A DNA stretch of 5,395 nucleotides, taken from contig CATMIM010000106.1 of NCBI GenBank assembly GCA_950068635.1, forward strand, positions 1 to 5,395, in the 5' to 3' direction. Below, in pieces: positions 1 to 5,084 of the stretch (its first letter is position 1; each line of letters begins with the position of its first letter). Under the pieces are notes generated by a model. That model was not told where the DNA came from, did no database searches, and saw only the letters and a list, made by a program, of their open reading frames with translations. The DNA is from an uncultured Candidatus Poseidoniales archaeon (GTDB lineage: Archaea > Thermoplasmatota > Poseidoniia > Poseidoniales > Thalassarchaeaceae). Position numbers and translations under genes: made by a program.

Positions 1-1
1 G

Positions 2-769
2 TTCCTACCGCCGATCCCGTTCAAGGCTCTCTCCGTGCTGCTCATCGCACTGCCACTGATGCTCTCGATGACCGTGCTGCCCATCATCTCAGGCCCTGTG
101 GCTCAGAAGATGGCATACGACGCCAGCGACCCTGATTTCTGGACAATAGACGAGATTGCCGGACTCTCTGAGCGTGAAGGCACGTTCCTCGGGGATGACC
201 TGGTGGCCGACACCCACTTCAAGCTCTACATCGAGTATGCCGACATCTATCGCGCCAGCGATGATGTCGAGGGTGGCTACCACTACGGGCTCGGCTTCGA
301 GGATTACGGCGATACGCTCGGGAGTGCGACCGATTCGACACCGCGTGGCCGCGAATACGTGCAACTCTACTTCTCCCTGTTCCAGTTCGACATGAGCCCC
401 GCCTCGGCGATGATCGTCCATGTCAGGCTGGTCAACGACACCAGCGACCCCGAGAACGCACGCATCGTCCCGCAGTGGGCGGTTGCGGATGGCGAGGGCA
501 ACCAGTTCTGGGAGATCAACCCTGAACTGGGAGGGCGCTGGCTCATCCCTGAGAAATCGGCGGATGGAAAGATGGTGGTGGAGTTGATCGGCATACCGTA
601 CACATGGCAGTTCTACCCGTTGTTCTCGCTCATCGTCGGCTTCGCGCTCGGCGGGTTCGGCTTCTGGAGCTGGACGAAGGCGCGACGGGAGATCTATGCT
701 CAGGACGATGATGACGACGATTTCGATTTCGACGACGATGACTTCGACTTCGACGACGAAGACTTGTGA
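2..769 (+). CDS. Two-pass membrane protein with Asp/Phe-repeat acidic C-terminal tail (5' partial)
   Basis: I do not recognise the family. The frame is open to the left edge, so the true start may lie outside the window; the first in-frame start codon seen is GTG at 35, but it would cut into a hydrophobic segment that begins before it. Numbering from that GTG, a membrane segment or uncleaved signal anchor covers about residues 1-20. A soluble region of about 170 residues follows, containing a potential glycosylation sequon (NDT) and several aromatic and acidic residues. A second membrane segment lies at about 193-213 and is followed by a basic stop-transfer stretch (KARR). The last 21 residues (224-244) are almost only Asp and Phe, arranged as runs of Asp separated by FDF. 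By the positive-inside rule the loop faces outside and the acidic tail is cytoplasmic. The gene ends 9 bases before fen and is probably cotranscribed with it. Confidence is high that it is a gene and low on function. Confidence 0.85.
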   Translation, partial: FLPPIPFKALSVLLIALPLMLSMTVLPIISGPVAQKMAYDASDPDFWTIDEIAGLSEREGTFLGDDLVADTHFKLYIEYADIYRASDDVEGGYHYGLGFEDYGDTLGSATDSTPRGREYVQLYFSLFQFDMSPASAMIVHVRLVNDTSDPENARIVPQWAVADGEGNQFWEINPELGGRWLIPEKSADGKMVVELIGIPYTWQFYPLFSLIVGFALGGFGFWSWTKARREIYAQDDDDDDFDFDDDDFDFDDEDL

Positions 770-771
770 GG
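768..771 (+). promoter_or_regulatory. Ribosome binding site for fen
   Basis: GAGG overlaps the TGA stop of the upstream gene (767-769) and lies 7 bases before the TTG at 779. It supports the unusual TTG start and suggests translational coupling between the two genes. Confidence 0.5.
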
Positions 772-778
772 CGATCAC

Positions 779-1801
779 TTGGGCTGTAACCTGAGGGATC
801 TCGCCACGCCGCACCCATGCGAACTGTCCGATTTCTCCGGAGCGAGGGTGGCCGTCGACGCCTTCCTCGTCGCCTACCAGTTCATGACGACGATTCGCGC
901 CCGCCGGGAGGGAGAGGACGGAGGGCCGCTCACGGACGACGACGGCAACCCGGTATCGCACCTGATGGGCTTCCTCGACCGCTCGACCACGATGGTCGCC
1001 GCCGGCATCGACCCGGTGTTCATCTTCGATGGCCGGCCGCACGAGTTGAAGGGCGACACGCTGGCGGAGCGCAAACAGCGCAAACAGGAGGCGAAGGAGA
1101 AGTGGACCGCGGCAGTCGAGGCGGAGGACTGGACGACAGCGCACAAACTCGGCGCGCAGGTGGTCGAGTTCCGACCGGAGATGGTAGCCGGGACTCAAGC
1201 GATGTTCGATGCGCTGGGAATCGCGTGGATCGAGGCGCCGATGGAGGCGGAGGGCGCCGCAGCCGTGAGGTGCGCCCGCGGCGAATTGGCAGGAGTAGCC
1301 AGCCAGGACTGGGACACGCTGCTCTACGGCGCACCGGTGATGATACGCAACCTGCTGGCGCACGGCACACGCAGGTTCGGCAGGCCGGTGCGCGCCGAGC
1401 GGGTCTATCTCCAGGAACTGCTGGAGGAGCATGGGCTGACCCACGAGCAACTGGTCGATCTGGGCATCATGATCGGCACCGACTTCCATCCCGGCGTCAA
1501 GGGCATCGGGCCGAAGACCGGATTGAAACTCATCCGCGAGCACGGCACCATCGAGGAGGTGTGCCAAGCGAAGGACAAGGAGGTCCCTGAACGGCTCGAC
1601 GAGATTCGCCAACTTTTCCTCGCCCATCCGACCGGTGACGAGCCGCTGCCTGCTGCTGGAATGGCCGACGAGCCACGCCTGCGCGAACTGCTGCAGGAAG
1701 GGCACCAGTTCAGCGAGCGGCGCATCCAGCGGGCGCTCGACCGACTCGCCGAGGCAGGGCGCGTGAGACAGGCAGGACAGACGTCATTGTTCGATTTCTG
1801 A
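779..1801 (+). CDS. fen: Flap endonuclease FEN1 (archaeal XPG/Rad2 family)
   Basis: A structure-specific 5' flap endonuclease and 5'-3' exonuclease that trims Okazaki-fragment flaps and repair intermediates with two metal ions, working on the PCNA clamp. The 340 residues match the usual archaeal length. The N domain opens with MGCNLRDL, as in the family (MGxxLxDL), which fixes the TTG at 779 as the start because Gly2 is conserved. Catalytic acids are visible at D27 (VAVDAF), D84 (IFDGRP), E156 and E158 (PMEAEG), D177 and D179 (SQDWD) and D235 (GTDFHPG). The flap-contacting basic residues K91 and R98 sit after the D84 motif. A helix-hairpin-helix (KGIGPKTGLKLI) follows D235. The C-terminus, QTSLFDF, fits a PCNA-interacting (PIP) box but has one terminal aromatic instead of two. 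Small departures from the family are PMEAEG in place of the usual PSE(G/A)EA and DFHPG in place of DYNPG. Identification is very secure; regulation by an upstream promoter outside the window is inferred. Confidence 0.97.
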   Translation: MGCNLRDLATPHPCELSDFSGARVAVDAFLVAYQFMTTIRARREGEDGGPLTDDDGNPVSHLMGFLDRSTTMVAAGIDPVFIFDGRPHELKGDTLAERKQRKQEAKEKWTAAVEAEDWTTAHKLGAQVVEFRPEMVAGTQAMFDALGIAWIEAPMEAEGAAAVRCARGELAGVASQDWDTLLYGAPVMIRNLLAHGTRRFGRPVRAERVYLQELLEEHGLTHEQLVDLGIMIGTDFHPGVKGIGPKTGLKLIREHGTIEEVCQAKDKEVPERLDEIRQLFLAHPTGDEPLPAAGMADEPRLRELLQEGHQFSERRIQRALDRLAEAGRVRQAGQTSLFDF

Positions 1802-1843
1802 GCAGCGACGCAATCAAGGCGAAGCGGCCACCCACCCGTCCCG

Positions 1844-3589
1844 ATGACCCCCGAGTCAGGAGCGGATGAGCCAGACTCTTCGGAGGCGGCTGCAGAGGAG
1901 GACCAGTGGTGGAAGGATGTCAACGACGTCCGCTTCTGGAAGGCGCTGCTCGTCCTCGGTGTGCTGCTGCACGTGTTCACCTCGTTCACCAGCGACCTCG
2001 GACTGGACACCCATGTGCTGCTGGCGGCGGAGACGGTCGAGGAGGGCACCGGGGAGGCGGTGCTCGACTGGGGGCACACTCGACCGAAGGACCCGCTCTC
2101 CTCAGACCCTGCATACGCCCGCCCGATCGGCACCGAGGGCATCGTCGAACTGGTCGATTTCGGAGGGGTGGCGGCGCTGCGCTTCTACTCCCTGCTGCTG
2201 ACGTTGGCCGGTGCAGGACTCATCGTGCTGGGCGCCCGTGGCATCAAGGATGGATCGCTGGACGGTGATGAATGGCGCTACAGTGCCCTGTTCCTGCTCT
2301 ACCCGGTGTTCATCTTCGCCACCGGGAGACTGAATGGAGAGGCGCATCTGGCGTTCGGTTTCGCTCTGATGCTCTACCTGTGGGTCTACATCGAGCAGAC
2401 GTTCCGTGACACACCTGAGGGAGAGATTCCATTCGAGGACCGTCACAACTCCTTCACTCGCTTCATGCTGCACATGTTCGCCGGTTTGTTCATCGGGCTT
2501 GCAGTGGTTGGGGTGGCCGCCGCCAAGGGCATGGTTGACGGAGCATACGTCATGCTCTATCCATGGCTGCTGGCTCCTTTTGTTGGTCTGTGGATGGAAC
2601 TGACTCATCATCCGAGATACGCTGAATCACTGGTCTGTCGCCCACAACGGGCTCTCCTGCTCGGCCTCGGGCTGTCCCTGCTCGCTGCCCTCTACCTCGG
2701 CTTCACGATGGAGGAGGGTAAGACCCTCGCCGTCATGCGTGAGGCGCCCGCCCGCTACCTGAGCGCGGTGCTCATCTCGGTGTTCGACCTGCTGCTGGTC
2801 TTCGGCCTGTTCGGCATGATCCTGTGGCCGTTCGCGAAGGACGCCTGGCGGGCGCTCGACGAGGTACGCGACTGGATGGCTGGCATGTTCGCCGGAATCA
2901 TCGGCGCGGGGGTCGGCTTCCTCACGCTCTACGTGGCGGCGCTGTGGACGCACGAGTCGCTGCTCTGGGAAGCTCCGTGGCCTTGGGTCACGTGGACGAT
3001 GGGAAACAACGGACGCTACATCTCGCTGCTCATCATCCCGCTGTTCTGGCTGCTGATGCGTCTGCGACACCTGTCAGATTCCAATCTGCCCAGCATCGAG
3101 GCCCCCGGACCACGCGCCCACGCGCTGTTCATCGGAATCATGCTCATCCTGCCGATCTCACTGCTCACCGGAATCCACGGACAGACGATGTGGACGGACG
3201 AGGCGGCAGAGGTGCTCTCAGAGAACATGGACGACGGGGAGGACTTCCTGTTCGTCTCCGAGGCCACTCAGGGGATGCACTGGCTCTACACCTTCCACTA
3301 CGAGGTCGACCCCTACGGAGAACGCAGCATAACCGGCCATTGGAGAGCCGATGTGACTTCCTGGGAGGATGAACTGGTGAACGGCACGCGCCACGCCAAC
3401 CGCGGTGACCTCTCCAACGTCCACTGGGTCGTGCTCTCCCCTGACGTTCCCTGGAGTCCTCCTGCTGGCTGGGGGCCTGTTGCCACCGACAGCGCGCCAT
3501 GGATGAACGGCGGGTGTGACTGGATCATCTGGTCCGATGTGGAAGATGTGGAGACACTCGACGCGTTCAGTCGTCAAGTGTGTCAATGA
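1844..3589 (+). CDS. Polytopic membrane protein, possible GT-C fold glycosyltransferase
   Basis: A 581-residue membrane protein. An acidic cytoplasmic N-terminus (1-30) precedes about 10-11 hydrophobic segments, at roughly 33-48, 112-132, 146-160, 166-184, 205-227, 233-250, 269-287, 304-330, 346-368, 391-405 and 424-444. A soluble C-terminal domain (about 445-581) is rich in Trp and Asp, carries an NGT sequon at 513 and has Cys at 558 and 580 that could pair. The first long outer loop directly after the first helix holds SDLGLDTH (D51, D55, H57), and a late loop holds GNNGRYISLLIIP. An acidic motif in the first loop and a late R-Y plus hydrophobic/Pro segment are both typical of GT-C enzymes that use lipid-linked sugars (GT39/PMT-like). 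That assignment is only an inference; an unrelated transporter-like protein is possible. ATG 1844 is chosen because no in-frame start lies between it and the fen stop; no close Shine-Dalgarno is visible. The gene follows fen by 42 bases and ends inside the convergent gene. Confidence 0.9.
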   Translation: MTPESGADEPDSSEAAAEEDQWWKDVNDVRFWKALLVLGVLLHVFTSFTSDLGLDTHVLLAAETVEEGTGEAVLDWGHTRPKDPLSSDPAYARPIGTEGIVELVDFGGVAALRFYSLLLTLAGAGLIVLGARGIKDGSLDGDEWRYSALFLLYPVFIFATGRLNGEAHLAFGFALMLYLWVYIEQTFRDTPEGEIPFEDRHNSFTRFMLHMFAGLFIGLAVVGVAAAKGMVDGAYVMLYPWLLAPFVGLWMELTHHPRYAESLVCRPQRALLLGLGLSLLAALYLGFTMEEGKTLAVMREAPARYLSAVLISVFDLLLVFGLFGMILWPFAKDAWRALDEVRDWMAGMFAGIIGAGVGFLTLYVAALWTHESLLWEAPWPWVTWTMGNNGRYISLLIIPLFWLLMRLRHLSDSNLPSIEAPGPRAHALFIGIMLILPISLLTGIHGQTMWTDEAAEVLSENMDDGEDFLFVSEATQGMHWLYTFHYEVDPYGERSITGHWRADVTSWEDELVNGTRHANRGDLSNVHWVVLSPDVPWSPPAGWGPVATDSAPWMNGGCDWIIWSDVEDVETLDAFSRQVCQ

Positions 3590-4088
3590 CCTTCTGGCGG
3601 TTTCTGCGAAACAGCTTGAAGCGCTTCTTCTTCTGTTGCTCGACCGCGGACTCCGGGTCCTCCTTGAGTGACTTGAACGGAATCCACTTGTCAGGAACGA
3701 GGCGCCATGGGATGACGAATGCGACGACGCCGAGCAGGATCTGGCTGCCGGGGATCATGAACACGCGCAACGGCGGAACGACAACCCCCACCAAGCCGAG
3801 CTGGTCCGCTGCCTGCTTGCGCTCATCCTTCGAGGTCTTCCTGCCGAGCACGATCTTGCCGAGCGTCCCGAAGGCGTCCTTGGCCTCGACCGCCTCCACC
3901 TTGGTGACATCCCACGCCTTGCCGACCGCATCGCCCCACTCCTCAGGGTCGCGGGCGACGGCGATGAGTTCCTGACGCTGCTCCTTGGGGAGTTTCCTGG
4001 CAACGGTGTAGGCGCCCTTGGCCACCCATGGCAACGCTCTCAGCAGACGCCTGATGCGCCCGACCCGCTTCACCGGTAGTTCGCTCAC
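3567..4088 (-). CDS. LETM1-like membrane-associated protein
   Basis: A 173-residue protein from a GTG start (MSELPVKRV). The frame stays open to a TTG at 4115, which would add nine residues; neither start has a convincing Shine-Dalgarno. The N-terminal third is basic and amphipathic. A helical region with many charged residues precedes residues 84-140, which contain KTSKDERKQAADQLGL, then VVVPPLRVFMIPG, a hydrophobic stretch and IPWRLVPDKWIPF. This order (charged rrErkq-like stretch, Dl.rLvP, F.i.P, LL, P..lP..f) resembles the core of the LETM1 domain of mitochondrial cation/proton exchange and ribosome-binding proteins, judged from memory. There is one hydrophobic segment at about 97-131, and the tail is strongly basic (KKKRFKLFRRNRQK), so the ends probably face the cytoplasm. 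It lies 57 bases after the H1-like gene and probably shares its transcript. The last 23 bases overlap the end of the convergent + gene. The gene call is firm; the family call is moderate. Confidence 0.8.
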   Translation of the reverse strand: MSELPVKRVGRIRRLLRALPWVAKGAYTVARKLPKEQRQELIAVARDPEEWGDAVGKAWDVTKVEAVEAKDAFGTLGKIVLGRKTSKDERKQAADQLGLVGVVVPPLRVFMIPGSQILLGVVAFVIPWRLVPDKWIPFKSLKEDPESAVEQQKKKRFKLFRRNRQKVIDTLDD

Positions 4089-4123
4089 GCTCAGGTCGTG
4101 CCATCCGCCCCGCAAAGGGGTTG

Positions 4124-4170
4124 CTGAATCCAGAGTCGTGTTGATTCAGGCGTTGCGCTCGTTCTGAATC
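4124..4170. repeat. Three alternating copies of a 7-base inverted element
   Basis: CTGAATC occurs at 4124-4130, its exact reverse complement GATTCAG at 4143-4149, and CTGAATC again at 4164-4170, with spacers of 12 and 13-14 bases. The middle copy can pair with either flank, so two mutually exclusive 7-bp hairpins can form. The set spans the end of the H1-like gene (its stop is at 4146-4148) and the gap before the LETM1-like gene. It could act in RNA as a terminator, attenuator or processing site, or in DNA as an operator. The function is not shown by the sequence. Confidence 0.6.
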
Positions 4171-4328
4171 TGGGAGCGCATGGCCTTGCACGCCTTGGCG
4201 ACACCACTGAGGGTGCCGCGCAGGCGCCTGCCAGCTGCATCGATGCCCTTCTCGTGCTTCTCGGCGTCTCCCATTCCGGCCATCAGGCCGTCTATCATTT
4301 CCTGCAACTGTTCACTGACTGAAGTCAT
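4146..4328 (-). CDS. Small histone H1-like (Hc1-type) protein
   Basis: A 60-residue helical protein with no membrane segment. Residues 25-50 read EKGIDAAGRRLRG followed by TLSGVAKACKAMR. The spacing E-K-G-x-x-A-A-x-x-R-x-R, then K-x-x-K-x-x-R, is the same as in the N-terminal core of Chlamydia Hc1 (HctA: AEKGNKAAAQRVR...) and of short Hc1-like proteins of Bacteroidetes, recalled from memory. Like the short forms it lacks the long Lys/Ala tail of HctA. If the match is real it would bind DNA or act in nucleoid architecture; the N-terminal half (residues 1-24) is acidic and amphipathic and may dimerise or bind a partner. The ATG at 4328 is preceded by a TATA/BRE at a distance that predicts a leaderless mRNA, which supports this start. 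Its stop lies 57 bases before the GTG of the LETM1-like gene. It could instead be an unrelated small coiled-coil protein. Confidence 0.72.
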   Translation of the reverse strand: MTSVSEQLQEMIDGLMAGMGDAEKHEKGIDAAGRRLRGTLSGVAKACKAMRSQIQNERNA

Positions 4329-4352
4329 TGCGCAAATGGTCCAAACGACCGT

Positions 4353-4367
4353 TCTATATCCTTTCGG
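4353..4367 (-). promoter_or_regulatory. Archaeal BRE/TATA promoter for the H1-like gene
   Basis: Read on the - strand, CCGAAA (4367-4362) fits a TFB recognition element and is followed by GGATATAGAA (4361-4352) as TATA box. The box centre is about 28 bases before the A of the ATG at 4328, so transcription would start at or within a couple of bases of the start codon, giving a leaderless mRNA. The region is an A+T-rich patch in an otherwise G+C-rich window. An imperfectly placed 5-bp inverted repeat (CCTTT at 4360-4364, AAAGG at 4373-4377) overlaps the BRE and could be a regulator site. Confidence 0.65.
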
Positions 4368-4394
4368 AGGTAAAAGGTGGAACTCTCAACGCAG

Positions 4395-4949
4395 TCACGT
4401 GGAATAGTGGGATATCAGCGAATCGAGATCGTATGCGTCTACCGTGGACAGTGAACGAGCACCGCCGGTCAGCGCCTGCAGTCCGGCTGCGGTGACTTTC
4501 CACACCTTGCGGAATCCCGCTCGCCGCGAGACGACACATCCTGATTCCTCGAGTGAGAGCATATGGTGGCTGACCAACTGCTGGCTGCAATCGAGTTGGG
4601 CAGCCAACTTCCCCTGTGTGAGCGGGCCTTTGACCCCGATGCTCTCGGGGTTGCGTGCCAGACGATCCAGCAGTTTCCACTGCATCGAGTCAGGAGGGTA
4701 GGAGACCGGGGGGTTCGGGAGTTGGTCGGGAGGCGTCTGTGGTGACACCGATGATGTGTAGAAGCGCAGGTAGCGACCCTCGGTGCGCGACCAGACCTTC
4801 GCCTCAGAGGCGAGCGTGCGCATGTGCAACGCCGCCTGATGGTTACCCAGTTCGAGCGCCCGGATGATCCCCGACAGATGGATGCCCTCGTTTAGTTCGA
4901 CGAACGAGAATATGCGCTCACGCGTCTTCGCTCCGTCCTGTCGCGCCAT
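4395..4949 (-). CDS. Tandem winged-helix DNA-binding transcriptional regulator
   Basis: A 184-residue protein with two winged helix-turn-helix domains. The first lies at about residues 9-63 (RERIFSFVELNEGIHLSGI, then NHQAALHMRTLASEAKVW and a wing ending GRYLRFYT). A Pro-rich linker (about 65-87) leads to the second domain at about 88-158, with TQGKLAAQLDCSQQLVSHHM as the helix-turn-helix and SRRAGFRKVWKVT as the wing. The final 25 residues may form a dimer or effector segment; no ligand domain is seen, so the signal is unknown. Such two-wing proteins are common in euryarchaea. The ATG at 4949 (MARQDG) is chosen because the first domain starts soon after it and GGCGGGGGCG precedes it. A TTG at 4973 with AAGG five bases upstream would add eight residues and cannot be excluded. 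It stands 66 bases before the H1-like gene, whose own promoter lies in the gap, and may regulate it or itself. Confidence 0.92.
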   Translation of the reverse strand: MARQDGAKTRERIFSFVELNEGIHLSGIIRALELGNHQAALHMRTLASEAKVWSRTEGRYLRFYTSSVSPQTPPDQLPNPPVSYPPDSMQWKLLDRLARNPESIGVKGPLTQGKLAAQLDCSQQLVSHHMLSLEESGCVVSRRAGFRKVWKVTAAGLQALTGGARSLSTVDAYDLDSLISHYST

Positions 4950-4977
4950 CGCCCCCGCCACGCCGGCTGACAATTCA

Positions 4978-4991
4978 ACCTTGCACCTTGC
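4978..4991. repeat. Tandem 7-base direct repeat upstream of the regulator gene
   Basis: ACCTTGC occurs twice without a gap. It lies 5 bases before the alternative TTG start and 29 bases before the ATG start of the winged-helix gene. It could be an operator, or its AAGG (on the - strand) could be a ribosome binding site for the TTG. Two short copies may also occur by chance. Confidence 0.35.
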
Positions 4992-5031
4992 CTGCGCTAC
5001 GCCGCGACAGCGCCCGCTCGTGCTGTTATGA

Positions 5032-5064
5032 CCCGCTCAGGGAGGGAAATCCCTCCCTGAGGGG
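5032..5064 (-). terminator. Strong stem-loop after the membrane-anchored protein gene
   Basis: CTCAGGGAGGG (5036-5046) and CCCTCCCTGAG (5051-5061) form a perfect 11-bp stem with a 4-base loop (AAAT). CCC (5032-5034) and GGG (5062-5064) extend it to 14 bp across one bulged G at 5035. It begins about 20 bases past the TGA of the - strand gene at 5085, so it most likely marks the 3' end of that transcript or protects it. No U-rich tract follows on either strand, so it is neither a classic bacterial intrinsic terminator nor a typical archaeal poly-U terminator. Confidence 0.5.
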
Positions 5065-5084
5065 TTGTTCGCTGGATTCACCGT

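Noticed and set aside
630..818. Arg-rich 62-residue frame on the - strand
   Set aside because: The Arg and Ser richness is simply the complement of the Asp/Phe repeat codons; there is no independent gene signal.
817..1590. 257-codon + strand frame inside fen
   Set aside because: It is a shifted-frame shadow of fen with an Arg/Gly-rich, low-complexity product typical of G+C-rich DNA.
89..1705. 538-codon open frame on the - strand across the acidic-tail protein and fen
   Set aside because: It lies antisense to a secure FEN1 and its neighbour, and crosses both genes in a frame left open by high G+C codon bias. Its product is a low-complexity mix rich in Arg, Val and His with no motif.
1405..2142. 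245-codon - strand frame spanning the fen/membrane protein junction
   Set aside because: It is Ser-rich, antisense to two supported genes and has no recognisable domain or promoter.
2102..2611. 169-codon - strand frame inside the polytopic membrane protein
   Set aside because: It is antisense to a continuous series of membrane helices, and its Gln/His-rich product follows from reversing Leu codons.
4108..4120. CCCC / GGGG mini-hairpin at the TTG of the LETM1-like frame
   Set aside because: Only four base pairs; too short to claim as a regulatory element, although it could mask the TTG start.
4444..4867. Several + strand frames opposite the winged-helix gene
   Set aside because: They are shadows of the regulator, with no domain content and no + strand promoter.
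4994..5013. Short inverted repeat GCGCT / AGCGC
   Set aside because: A 5-bp stem with a 10-base loop in G+C-rich DNA is expected by chance.
5036..5064. Possible G-quadruplex around the long hairpin
   Set aside because: Only three G-tracts of three or more occur on one strand within range, and the perfect stem-loop is the far better explanation.
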